Of a stretch of DNA of 64,000 nucleotides, positions 7,991-16,650 are shown piece by piece. The position numbers and the translations under genes were made by a program. The DNA lies in contig DASXMW010000029.1 of assembly GCA_036495425.1 (NCBI GenBank), forward strand, positions 1 through 64,000, read 5' to 3'. Below the pieces are notes generated by a model. That model was not told the origin of the DNA and searched no databases. It worked only from the letters and a program-made list of their open reading frames with translations. Positions within the stretch are counted from its first letter, which is position 1; each line of letters opens with the position of its first letter. The stretch comes from Bog-532 sp036495425 (lineage in GTDB: Bacteria > Actinomycetota > Actinomycetes > Streptosporangiales > Streptosporangiaceae).

Positions 7991-8733
7991 AGCGTGCTCA
8001 GGTCCACCTCGCTGGTCTCGCCGATGCCGTGCACCGCGGTCACGGTGGCCCAGCCCTCCCGGACCAGGGCCCAGTCGCTGTCGGCGGCGACGTTGCTCCC
8101 GAACTCGGCGAACGTGACCGGGATGGCGCCCCCGCGCAGCTCGCCCACGGTGACCTTGGCCGACCCGTAGTCGGCCAGCCGGGCCGCCCGCAGCCCGCGC
8201 ACCTGGTCCAGCGGCCGGTCCGGCACGTTCAGGTTGACCATCACCGCGGGGACGGCCCGGGGCAGGTACCAGTCCAGGGCCCGGGCCGACACCGCCTCGG
8301 CCGTGTCCCAGTGCACGGAGGCGTCCCGGGCCAGCGAGAAGGCCATGCCGGGCAGATCCGCCGAGGCCGCGGTGAGCGCGGCCCCGACCGTGCCCGAGTG
8401 CAGGATGGCCCGGCCCAGGTTCGGCCCCCGGTTGATGCCGGACAGCACGATGTCCGGCCGCCCGCCGAAGCCGCCGTGCACGGCCACGAACGCGATCATG
8501 GCCGGGGTGGCCCGCACCGCCAGCGCGGGCACGTCCTCCAGCCCGTCCAGCTTGCGTTCCTCGGCCAGCAGGTGGCCGCCGGACTCCAGCGCCGACATCA
8601 TGGCGCTGGTCCCGCTGCGTTCAGAATCGGGGGCGGCGACGGTCACGTCCAGCCCGGCGGCCACCGCCACCCGGGCCAGCAACCGCACCCCTGGACTGTC
8701 GATCCCGTCATCGTTGGTGATCAGTGCGCGCAT
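7972..8733 (-). CDS. surE: 5'/3'-nucleotidase SurE
   Basis: 253-residue SurE-family metal-dependent phosphatase acting on nucleoside monophosphates, a stationary-phase survival protein in other bacteria. The metal-site motif opens the protein (MRALITNDDGIDSPGV), followed by the conserved Ser in SERSGTSAMMS and the signature VLSGINRGPNLG, with ILHSGTVGAA. The C-terminal arm is typical in length. It is convergent with the MFS gene and its ATG at 8733 is immediately followed upstream by a short AT-containing stretch likely to hold its promoter. Confidence 0.95.
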   Translation of the reverse strand: MRALITNDDGIDSPGVRLLARVAVAAGLDVTVAAPDSERSGTSAMMSALESGGHLLAEERKLDGLEDVPALAVRATPAMIAFVAVHGGFGGRPDIVLSGINRGPNLGRAILHSGTVGAALTAASADLPGMAFSLARDASVHWDTAEAVSARALDWYLPRAVPAVMVNLNVPDRPLDQVRGLRAARLADYGSAKVTVGELRGGAIPVTFAEFGSNVAADSDWALVREGWATVTAVHGIGETSEVDLSTLPAGGF

Positions 8734-8866
8734 TACGTCATATAAGCACTCGGCACCGACGGCAGCGGCCCCGGGCCCGGCTGGACCAGGCCGCCGCCGT
8801 CACCCCGGCCCAGTGGCCGTCCGGGACCGCGGCGGCCGCGACTGGAAATCGCGGTCCCGGCCCAGG

Positions 8867-9055
8867 TCAGCAGCCGGGTGCTCCCCTCCGCAGCCCGGGC
8901 AGATGAGCCAGCACGTGGCCGCGGGACCACCCCGCCACCCGCGACGGCCCGCGCGCCTGGTCGCCGCACCGCCCGTCCAGTTCGGCCACCAGATCCGAGG
9001 TGGCCCCGGCCGGCCGCGCCAGTACCGGCCCGATGGGGCCCGTGGCCTGCGTCAC
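8867..9055 (-). pseudogene. Truncated mycothiol-dependent isomerase (MDMPI N-terminal domain) remnant
   Basis: A 62-codon frame starting at a GTG encodes the beginning of a maleylpyruvate isomerase N-terminal (DinB-like) domain: around residue 20 it reads TSDLVAELDGRC and then VAGWSRGHVLAHL, the latter matching the conserved W-x-R-G-H-V-L-x-H-L core whose His binds metal. After HL the similarity ends and a stop follows within a dozen codons, whereas intact proteins are over 200 residues. It lies divergent to jetA, with only 63 bases between the two starts. I read it as a gene cut off when the neighbouring accessory block arrived or rearranged. Confidence 0.7.
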
Positions 9056-9118
9056 CGGGGGTTCCTCTTTTGCCGCAAACGCGAAACTCGCACCACAAAG
9101 GCACGGTAGCGTCACCGC

Positions 9119-10765
9119 GTGGATCGCGGGGACTCCGACGCTGGCCAGCGGCTGCTGCCCGGCCGATGGGCCTTGCCCGGCGGCCTGATCCTGGCCAGCT
9201 ACCTCACCGCCGAGCCCGCGGCCGCCGTCCAGTACCGGCTGATCGTCGACGTCCTGCTGGACGAGCAGGAGCGTTCGCTGGCCGGGGTGTCCCGGCCCGG
9301 CCTGGAGGTCCTGCTCCGGGACCGGCTCGACGCCCAGTTGAATGCCCAGTTGAATGGACCGCTGGAGGCACCGCTGGAGGCACGGCCCGACGGGCCGCTG
9401 GACCGGCCGGCCGGCCGGTGGCTGGCCGCGCTGCCGCTGGACCGCCGGCTGGACCAGCTCGTGGCCTGGGGTGTGGCCGACCAGTGGCCGGGTCCCGGCG
9501 GGGTTTCGCACTACCAGCTCACCGAGCCCGCGGCCCGGCTGCACCGCGCCGTCCGCGAGCTGGCGCCCGGCCCCGGTGGCCCCGGAGCGGAGCCGGGAGG
9601 CTCGGTGGCGGCCAGCGTCGCGCCCCCGGTGCTGGCCGGTCACCTGGACCGCCTGGCTGCCGCGGTCCCGGGCCGGCCCGGCGACGCGGCCCAGGCCTGG
9701 TCGGTGGTACGGACCACGTTCGGGGCCATGGCCGAGGCCGCCGCGGCCTGGCAGGCCCGGCTGGCCGCCGCCCTGGCCGGCGCGGCCGAACCGGCCCGGG
9801 TGGCCGCCCTGCAGGACACCCTGCGCCGCTACGTGGACGTGTGGGGGACCGGCGTGGACCGGCACTCCGGCCCGATCGCCACCCACACGTCCGGGCTGCT
9901 GGCCGCGGGCCCGGCCGCCTGGCGGCCCGCCGCCCTGCACAGCCTGGGCGCCGCCGCCACCGAAGACCAGCTGTCCGCCCTGCTCGGCGACTACCAGGTC
10001 ACGCTGGCCGGGCTGCTGGCCTGGTTCGGCCCGGGTGACAACCGGGCCCGGCGGCTCCGGCGGCAGATGCGCGATGTGGTGGTGCCGCTGGTGCACGGCC
10101 GGCGGGCCCTGGCCGCCGTCCGGGGTCAGCTGTCCCAGCGGGCCGACCTGCTGGCCCTGGCCGGGGCGCTGGAGCGCGCGGCCACCGACGACGACGCCTG
10201 GTCGCTGTGGTGCACGGCCACCGGGCTGTTCGCCGCCCGCCACCTGCCCCACCCCAGCCCGCAGCCGCCAGGCCCGGCGGGCTCGGTGTCGTTCTGGGCC
10301 GCCGAGCCGGTGCCGCCGTCCCTGCTGGCCGCCGGGCCCGCGGTGACCGGGTCCGCTGCGGCCGGGCCCACCATGGCCGGCCTGGCCGCGGACGCCGCGG
10401 ACCGGGTGGCCCGGATGCCCGACCACTCGGCGGCCCGGGCCGCGGCCCGGGCCGCGGCGTCGGCCCGGCAGGCCGCCGCCGACCAGACCCGGCAGGCCAT
10501 CCAGGCCCGGTCCGGGCTCCAGCTGTCCGGCTGGACCGGCCTGGACGCGGGCCAGCTTGACGTGCTGCTGTCGCTCCTGGCCGCGCTGGCCGGAGCCCGT
10601 CCCGGCCAGGACGGCAGCCGGACCGTGCGCACTCCGGACGGCCGCTGGACGGTCCGGGCCGAGCCCGCCCCGGACGGCGCGCCGCCCGCGGTCATCGGCA
10701 CCCCGGCCGGCCGGCTGGTCCACCCCGACCTGCGCCTGACCATCAACGCCGGAGCGGACCGGTGA
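9119..10765 (+). CDS. jetA: Wadjet-like protein JetA, type II (DUF2397/TIGR02677 family)
   Basis: 548-residue kleisin-like subunit (MukF analogue) of an SMC-type plasmid-restricting complex. The N-terminal winged-helix region (residues 25-130) shows the family pattern: YLTAEPAAAVQYRLIVDVLL, then WLAALPLDRRLDQLVAWGV and HYQLTEPAARLHRAVREL. The middle is helical, with RRYVDVWGTGVDRHSGPI, and the family's C-terminal block (LLAWFGPGDNRARRLRRQM; AWSLWCTATGLFAARHL) is present. Start is GTG. Two 12-base tandem duplications at 9332-9355 and 9359-9382 give the repeats AQLN and PLEA in a linker. The stop overlaps jetB by four bases. In known systems JetA links the JetC heads and recruits JetB. Confidence 0.82.
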   Translation: MDRGDSDAGQRLLPGRWALPGGLILASYLTAEPAAAVQYRLIVDVLLDEQERSLAGVSRPGLEVLLRDRLDAQLNAQLNGPLEAPLEARPDGPLDRPAGRWLAALPLDRRLDQLVAWGVADQWPGPGGVSHYQLTEPAARLHRAVRELAPGPGGPGAEPGGSVAASVAPPVLAGHLDRLAAAVPGRPGDAAQAWSVVRTTFGAMAEAAAAWQARLAAALAGAAEPARVAALQDTLRRYVDVWGTGVDRHSGPIATHTSGLLAAGPAAWRPAALHSLGAAATEDQLSALLGDYQVTLAGLLAWFGPGDNRARRLRRQMRDVVVPLVHGRRALAAVRGQLSQRADLLALAGALERAATDDDAWSLWCTATGLFAARHLPHPSPQPPGPAGSVSFWAAEPVPPSLLAAGPAVTGSAAAGPTMAGLAADAADRVARMPDHSAARAAARAAASARQAAADQTRQAIQARSGLQLSGWTGLDAGQLDVLLSLLAALAGARPGQDGSRTVRTPDGRWTVRAEPAPDGAPPAVIGTPAGRLVHPDLRLTINAGADR

Positions 10766-12021
10766 CCACCCCCAGCGCGCCCGATCACGCCTCCAACGGG
10801 CCCGGCCAGACCCCCAGCGGGCCCGGTCAGACTCCCAGCGGGCCCGGCCACACCCCCACTCCCGCCTTTCCCACTGGTCCCATGGATCACATCAGCCCCG
10901 ACCGTGACGGGCAGCGGGCCTTCACCGGCCTGCTGGCCCGGCCGCTGGTCACCGCGGCGAGCGACCCCGCCCTGTACCGGGCCGTGACCCGGCACGCGGC
11001 CGCGGTCAGCCAGGCCGCCCGCACCCTCGGCTACCGGCTGGCCGCCACCGGCCAGGCCTTCCGGCTGGTCCGGGTACCGGTGGCGGGCACGGTCACCGCC
11101 CCGCCCCCGCCACCGGACCGTCCCGGCCGCCGGGTGCTGGCCCTGGCCTGCGTGCTGGCCGCGGCCTGCGACCAGCTCACCGGCCCGGTCACCCTGGCCG
11201 GGCTGGCCCGGGCGGTCCAGGAGCTGACCAGCGGCCCGGCCGCCACGGTGGCACCGTTCGACCCGGGCCTGCTGGCCCACGAGCGCCAGCTGGCCGAGGC
11301 GGCCGGGCTGCTGGCCCACTGGGGCGTGCTGCGCCCCCGCCCGCCGGCCGCCGGGCCCGGGCCGGCCGCGCCCGCCGAGTACGACATCGACCAGGCCGCG
11401 CTGGAGCTGCTGACCAGCCCGGACGTGCTGTCCCCGGCCCTGGCCCCAGCGGCCGCGGCGGGCGGCCCGGACCCGGCCGCCGACGACCTGCCGGGAGCCT
11501 CCCGGCCGGTGCGGGCGCTGCGCGCGCTGGTCGAGACCCCGGCCGTCATGTACGCCGAGCTGGCCGGGGACGACGCCGCCGCGCTGCGGGCCACCCGCGG
11601 CCTGCGCTCCAGCGAGGCCGCCCGCCTGACCGGAGGGCATGTGGAAGCCCGCGCCGAGGGACTCACCGTGATCATTGACGACGAACCGCCCAGCCCGGTG
11701 ACCAGCGACTGGCCCGGCGGCAGCAGCCCGGGCCAGGTCTCGCTGCTGCTGGCCGACGCGGCCGGGCGGGCCGGGGAACGCCAGCCCGACGGCACCGTCA
11801 CCCTCACCAGCGACCAGGCCGACGAGCAGGCCAGCGCGGTGCAGGCCGCCCACCAGCCTGAGCTGGCCGGGCCGTTGCGGGACGACCCGGCCGCGGTCCG
11901 GGCCGCGGCCGAGCAGCAGCTGGCCGCGCTGGGCCTGCTCCGGATACGCCCAGACGGCGGCTGGGTGCTCTCCCCGGCCGCGGGCCGCTACCGGATCGCG
12001 GGCACGGGCGGTCAGTCGTGA
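10762..12021 (+). CDS. jetB: Wadjet-like protein JetB, type II (DUF2398/TIGR02678 family)
   Basis: 419-residue KITE-like subunit (MukE analogue). After an unusual Pro/Gly/Ser-rich leader of 45 residues with three copies of a GPGQTPS-like unit (21-base period, about 10798-10858), the family core begins with DGQRAFTGLLARPLVTAASD and RAVTRHAAAVSQAARTLGYRL. Later come RRVLALACVLAAACDQL, LAHERQLAEAAGLLAHWGVL and YDIDQAALELL, the winged-helix blocks typical of DUF2398 proteins, and then PVRALRALVETPAVMYAEL. Start GTG overlaps the jetA stop; stop overlaps jetC, so the three genes are one translationally coupled operon. Confidence 0.8.
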   Translation: MTTPSAPDHASNGPGQTPSGPGQTPSGPGHTPTPAFPTGPMDHISPDRDGQRAFTGLLARPLVTAASDPALYRAVTRHAAAVSQAARTLGYRLAATGQAFRLVRVPVAGTVTAPPPPPDRPGRRVLALACVLAAACDQLTGPVTLAGLARAVQELTSGPAATVAPFDPGLLAHERQLAEAAGLLAHWGVLRPRPPAAGPGPAAPAEYDIDQAALELLTSPDVLSPALAPAAAAGGPDPAADDLPGASRPVRALRALVETPAVMYAELAGDDAAALRATRGLRSSEAARLTGGHVEARAEGLTVIIDDEPPSPVTSDWPGGSSPGQVSLLLADAAGRAGERQPDGTVTLTSDQADEQASAVQAAHQPELAGPLRDDPAAVRAAAEQQLAALGLLRIRPDGGWVLSPAAGRYRIAGTGGQS

Positions 12022-15000
12022 CCGCGCCGTCGCCGGAGGGCCAGGACCTGCCGCCGGCGGCCCAGGACCTGACGACCTGGCCGGACTCGGTACGGGACGG
12101 CGGCCTGCCCGAGCCATCCCGGTCCGGCCGCTGGCAGCTGCTGCGGGCCGGCGTGGTCAACCTGTGGGAGTTCGACGTCGCCGAGTACTGGCTGGCCGGC
12201 GGCCGGGCCCAGTTCGTGGGGCAGAACCAGTCCGGCAAGTCCACCCTGATGGCCCTCACCTCGCTGATCCTGCTGGCCGGGGATCTGGACCGCGAGCTGG
12301 TGGACACCTTCGGCCAGCAGCACAGGACCTTCCGCTACTACGTGGAGCCCACCGGCGACCCCCAGGACCGCCGGGACAGCGGCCCGGCCACCGCCCGCGG
12401 CTGGGCCTGGCTGGAGTTCGCCAGGCACGGGGACGGCGGCCCCCGCTACTTCACCTGCCTGCTGTACGCGCAGGCCCGGCGGGGCGTGGCCGGCCTGGAC
12501 ACCACCTGGGCGGTGTGCGACGGGACGGCCCGGGTGCGGGCCGGCCTGGACCTGCACCAGGCCGCCGCGGTCCGCCCGCCCGCCGCCCTGGCCTCGGTGC
12601 CCGGCTTCCGGGCCACCCCGGACGGGGACACCTACCGGGCCTGGGTGGCCGGTGAGCTGTTCGGGTTCACCGGGCCGGACCGGCTGGAGGCGGTGGTCCG
12701 CATGCTCTCGGTGCTGCGCACCCCGCACCTGGGCCAGCGGCTGGACCCCGGCTTCTTCACGGCCCAGCTGCGGACCGCGCTGCCCGCGGTCGCGCCCGGC
12801 CAGATCGCCGGGCTGGCCGAGGGCTGGGACGCCCTGGACGCGCTGGCCCGGGACCGCGACCAGGCCCGGACCGCCCGCGACGCCGTGGCCGCCTACCTCT
12901 CCGGGGCCTGGGCCCCGTGGGCCGACGCAACCCTGCGCTGGCGGGCCGATGACCTGCTGGCCAGCGTGACCCGGCTCGACGAGGCGGTCGGCGCCGCGGC
13001 CGGGGCCGCGGCCGCCCTGGCCGCGGCCCGGGACCGGGTGGCGGGTACGGCCAGGCCGCTGCAGACCGCCCGGGACACCCGGGACCGGGTCGAGCAGGGC
13101 TACGAGGACCTGCTCACCTCCCCGGCCTACGCCGGCACCGGGGGCACCGCGGCCCGGGTCGAGCAGCTCCAGCAGGCCGCGGCCCGGTCCCGCCAGGCCG
13201 CGGCGGCCGCCACCGGCGAGGCCAGCCAGGCCCAGGCCGTCCTGGACCGCCGGTCCGCCGAGCAGAAGACGGCCAGCGAGGCCACCGCCCGCGCCGCGGA
13301 CCAGGTGGCGGCGGCGGTGTGCGCGGTCGCGGCGGCCGCGGAGCCGGCCGGGCTGCCCGCCGCCACCGCCGGCTGGGCCGCCCGCGGTGACCTCGGGCGG
13401 CTGGACGCCGCCCTGCGCGAGCAGGGCGAGCAGGTGGCGGCGGCCCGGCCGCTGCTGGCCGCGGCGGCGCTGGCCCGGCAGCAGGAGGAGACCGCCGCCC
13501 GCTGGGCCGTGCAGGCCTCGGCCGAGCGCGCCCGCTGGGTGACCCGGGCCGGTCAGGCCGCCGACGCGGTGGAAGCGGCCCTGCAGGGACTGTCCGACGA
13601 GCTGGAGGGCTGGGCGGCCAAGCTGGGCGAGGAGGCTCCGGCGCCGGCCCGGCGGGTGGGCTGGATCGCCTCAGCCGTCGAGCAGTCGGCCCAGGCCGAG
13701 CCGCGCCCGGTGCTGGCCGGGCTGCTGCGGGATTCCTGGCTGACCAAGCTGACCACCTCCCTGCGCGAGCGCGCGGCCGTGCTCGAGCACGAGGCCGAGC
13801 ACCGGCAGCGGGAGGCCCACGAGCGGGACGAGCAGGCCGCCCGGCAGCTGCTGGAGTCCGAGCCGCAGCCGGCCCCGGCCAGCCGCTGGGTCCGACGGGA
13901 ACGGCCCGCGGCCGGGCCGGACGGCACCCCGCTGTGGCGGCTGCTGGAACCGCGCGGCAGCCTGTCACCCGAGGTGCTGGCCCACATCGAGGCGGCCCTG
14001 GACGCCGCCGGGCTGCTCGAGGCCTGGGTCACCCCGGACGGGGCCTGGCTGCCCGGCCGGGACGGCCGCGACGCGGTGCTCACCGCCGCGACCGGCTGGC
14101 CCGACACCACCGCGTCGTTCAGCACGCTGGCCTCGGTGCTGCAGCCCGCCCCCGACGCCGGGCCGCTGGCCAGCCGGGTCGGGGCGCTGCTGCATGTCAT
14201 CGGCTATCTGGCCGAGGAGAACCGGGCGCCGCTCAGCTACGACTACGGGGTCACCGCCGACGGGCGCTGGCACACCCCGTACACCGCCGGGCAGGCCGGG
14301 CCGCCCGAGCACGGCGCCGAGCTGATCGGCGTGGCCACCCGCCGCGCCGCCCGCGACCGCCGCGCCCAGGATCTGCGCGACCAGGCCTCGGTCCTGCGCG
14401 ACGAGGCGGCCGGCCTGCGCAAGACCGCGGCCGGGCTGCGCGAGCGGCTGGCCGAGCTGGAGACGGCCGCGGCCCGGGCCCCGGGCGACGCCGGCCTGGT
14501 CGGGGCGGTGCTGGCCCGGCAGGCCGCGGACGACGGGCTGCGCCGGGCCGAGGCCGTCCGCGACCGGGCCGAGGAGGACCTGGCCCGGGCCCGGGCCAGC
14601 GCCCAGGACGCGCACACCGCGCTGGGCCGGGGCGTGCTGGCCGGCCCGCAGGCCGCGGCCGGTCCCGGTAGCCCGGCCACCGACCTGGACGAGCGGGCCG
14701 GGGCCCTGCGGACGGCCGAGGCCGCGACGGCCGGGCTGGCGCTGGCCCGGGCGGGACAGCACGCGGCTCAGCGGGCCGAGGACCAGGCCCGCGTCCTGTA
14801 CACCGAGACCGCCGAGCTGGCCGCGGCCGCGGCCGAGCGGGCCAGCCGGGCCCTCCGGCACGCCGACCAGGACCAGGACGTGGCCGACAACGCCGAGGAG
14901 GCCCTGGACGAGTCCGGCCGCGACCTGCGCCAGGCCGCCCGGGAACAGCGGCGGCGCCGGGATGAGCTGGCCGCCGCCGTGGACGCGCTGCAGGCCGAGC

Positions 15001-16337
15001 ACGGCCGCGGGCTGGCCGCCGCGGCCGCCGCCGAGGTCCGGCTGGACACCGCCGAGCAGCGGCGCGAGCAGGCCGAGCAGGCTCGCGACGACGCGCTGGC
15101 CGCCTGGTGGATCCCGGTCGACGCGGGCCTGGCCGCGGCCCGGGAACTGCCGGTGGCGGCCGGCCGCACGCTGGCCCAGGCCGAGGCCCAGGCCGTGGCG
15201 GCCCGGTCACTGATCGCGCCGCCCGGCTGGCCGGAGCCGGGCCAGGCCGACTCCGCCGCCCGCGCCGCCCTGGCCGCCCGGGCCTGGGCCGTGGTGGTGG
15301 GGCGCCCGCTGGCCGAGCTGCGCACGGTGCTGGAGAGTTCCGGCGGCCGCGGGGTCGTGCTGCGGGACCCGGCCGAACCGGGTCAGCTGCCCGAGGTCGC
15401 GATCCTGGTCGACGGGGCCGGCCTGGCCAGCGCGCCGGCCCGGGCCGTGGCCCAGCTCGACCAGCAGGTCACCACGCTGACCGAGCGGCACGACCAGATC
15501 ATGCACCAGGTCCTGGCCGACCTGCTGTCGAGCACGTTCGTCGAGCACCTGCAGGACCGCCAGGGCGCCGTCACCGAGCTGATCAGCGGGGTCAACCGGG
15601 TGCTGGCCCAGCACCCGACCGGGGCCAGCGCCACCACGCTGCGGCTGCGCCGCCAGGCCGCGCCCGGTCACGAGACCGCGTTCGCGGTGCTGACCGCGTT
15701 GGAGCCGGGGGCCTCCGCGGCCGGGGACCGGGATCGGCCCGAGTCCCCGCGGGACCAGGTGCGCACGTTCCTGGAGCAGCAGATCCGGGCCGCCCAGGAC
15801 CAGGCCCGGTCCGGCCCGGCCGACTGGCGGGAGCACCTGTCGGTGCTGCTGGACTACCGGCGCTGGTTCGACGTGGTCACCGACTACCGGGTGGGGGAGG
15901 GGACCTGGCGCCCGTTCACCGAGGAGGTGCACGCCAAGGACTCCGGCGGCGGCAAGGCCGTGACCCTGCTCCAGCCGATGCTGGCCGCGCTGGCCGCGCT
16001 GTACGCCGAGTCCGGCTCGGCGCCGCGCCCGCTGTGGCTGGACGAGGCGTTCACCGGTGTCGATGACACCAACCGGGCCACCATGCTGGGACTGCTGGTC
16101 ACCTTCGACCTGGACTTCGTGCTGGCCGGCCCGGCCACCCTGGTCACCACGGCCCAGGTGCCGTCGGCCGCGATCTGGTTCGTCAGCCGGGCCCCCGCCC
16201 CCGATCCCGGGGTCGACCTGTCGCTGATGCTCTGGGCCGGCGGCCAGCCCGTCTCCGCCGAGGCGCCCGAGGCGCCCGGGACCGAGCCGCCGGTGCCCGA
16301 GCCGCCGGCGGCGCCGCTGCCGCGGATGATGCCCTAA
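12018..16337 (+). CDS. jetC: Wadjet-like SMC ATPase JetC, type II (TIGR02680 family)
   Basis: 1439-residue SMC/MukB-like ATPase. The head starts with RWQLLRAGVVNLWEFDVAEY and the Walker A loop VGQNQSGKSTLMAL (residues about 72-85; the family more often has GPNGSGKS). Long Ala/Arg/Glu-rich coiled coils fill residues about 310-1150 with a central hinge region near 640-760. The C-terminal head has the ABC signature KDSGGGKAVTLLQPML and Walker B RPLWLDEAFTGVDDTN. All ATPase motifs are intact, so an active motor is plausible. The jetD nuclease gene expected next is missing: an IS5-type remnant starts at the base after this stop codon. A Pro/Glu-rich tail of about 30 residues ends the protein. Confidence 0.88.
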   Translation: MTAPSPEGQDLPPAAQDLTTWPDSVRDGGLPEPSRSGRWQLLRAGVVNLWEFDVAEYWLAGGRAQFVGQNQSGKSTLMALTSLILLAGDLDRELVDTFGQQHRTFRYYVEPTGDPQDRRDSGPATARGWAWLEFARHGDGGPRYFTCLLYAQARRGVAGLDTTWAVCDGTARVRAGLDLHQAAAVRPPAALASVPGFRATPDGDTYRAWVAGELFGFTGPDRLEAVVRMLSVLRTPHLGQRLDPGFFTAQLRTALPAVAPGQIAGLAEGWDALDALARDRDQARTARDAVAAYLSGAWAPWADATLRWRADDLLASVTRLDEAVGAAAGAAAALAAARDRVAGTARPLQTARDTRDRVEQGYEDLLTSPAYAGTGGTAARVEQLQQAAARSRQAAAAATGEASQAQAVLDRRSAEQKTASEATARAADQVAAAVCAVAAAAEPAGLPAATAGWAARGDLGRLDAALREQGEQVAAARPLLAAAALARQQEETAARWAVQASAERARWVTRAGQAADAVEAALQGLSDELEGWAAKLGEEAPAPARRVGWIASAVEQSAQAEPRPVLAGLLRDSWLTKLTTSLRERAAVLEHEAEHRQREAHERDEQAARQLLESEPQPAPASRWVRRERPAAGPDGTPLWRLLEPRGSLSPEVLAHIEAALDAAGLLEAWVTPDGAWLPGRDGRDAVLTAATGWPDTTASFSTLASVLQPAPDAGPLASRVGALLHVIGYLAEENRAPLSYDYGVTADGRWHTPYTAGQAGPPEHGAELIGVATRRAARDRRAQDLRDQASVLRDEAAGLRKTAAGLRERLAELETAAARAPGDAGLVGAVLARQAADDGLRRAEAVRDRAEEDLARARASAQDAHTALGRGVLAGPQAAAGPGSPATDLDERAGALRTAEAATAGLALARAGQHAAQRAEDQARVLYTETAELAAAAAERASRALRHADQDQDVADNAEEALDESGRDLRQAAREQRRRRDELAAAVDALQAEHGRGLAAAAAAEVRLDTAEQRREQAEQARDDALAAWWIPVDAGLAAARELPVAAGRTLAQAEAQAVAARSLIAPPGWPEPGQADSAARAALAARAWAVVVGRPLAELRTVLESSGGRGVVLRDPAEPGQLPEVAILVDGAGLASAPARAVAQLDQQVTTLTERHDQIMHQVLADLLSSTFVEHLQDRQGAVTELISGVNRVLAQHPTGASATTLRLRRQAAPGHETAFAVLTALEPGASAAGDRDRPESPRDQVRTFLEQQIRAAQDQARSGPADWREHLSVLLDYRRWFDVVTDYRVGEGTWRPFTEEVHAKDSGGGKAVTLLQPMLAALAALYAESGSAPRPLWLDEAFTGVDDTNRATMLGLLVTFDLDFVLAGPATLVTTAQVPSAAIWFVSRAPAPDPGVDLSLMLWAGGQPVSAEAPEAPGTEPPVPEPPAAPLPRMMP

Positions 16338-16650
16338 GGCCTGTTTCATAAGTTGTGGGCAAGCCATTCGTTGATGGCGGCGATGTGGACGATGGCCTGG
16401 TAGCGGACGGCTAGCTTGTCGTATCGGGTGGCGAGGGCCCGGTGGCGTTTGAGCCGGTTGATGCTGCGCTCGCCGTGTGCCGCCGCTTATAGATTGCGCG
16501 GTCGAAGGCTGGTGGCCGGCCGCCCGCGTGGCCGCGGTTCTTCCGGTACTGGATGCGGTCGGCTTGCTCGGGGATCGTGCAGGCGATGCGGCGTTTGCGC
16601 AGTTAGGCGCGGTTGGCGCGGGAGCCGTAGGCCTTGTCGCCCCAGGATCC
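16338..16650 (-). mobile_element. Decayed IS5-family insertion sequence, transposase 3' part only
   Basis: On the minus strand this segment encodes the C-terminal half of an IS5-type DDE transposase: GDKAYGSRANRA, a TAA in place of the expected Tyr codon, LRKRRIACTIPEQADR, RKNRGHAGGRPPAFDRAIY, a frameshift near 16480, then INRLKRHRALATRYDKLAV and HIAAINEWLAHNL. The frameshift is consistent with loss of a single T in an otherwise normal HTVERSINR stretch. One terminal end, GGCCTGTTTCATAA, begins directly after the jetC stop; the CTAA there matches the YTAR target preference of IS5 elements. The N-terminal half of the transposase and the other end are missing, so the element cannot move. Confidence 0.88.

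Noticed and set aside
8234..9109. 291-codon plus-strand frame opposite surE and the MDMPI fragment
   Set aside because: Ala/Ser/Arg-rich antisense sequence; surE motifs on the other strand are clear.
8867..10723. 618-codon open frame on the minus strand opposite jetA
   Set aside because: Except for the first 62 codons (the MDMPI fragment, read from 9055), it is rich in Gly/Arg/Gln and mirrors the GC-rich third positions of jetA; an antisense shadow.
15207..16367. Long minus-strand frame opposite the end of jetC running into the IS
   Set aside because: Gly/Gln/His-rich antisense composition; the IS transposase signal is confined to bases after 16338 and is in broken frames.
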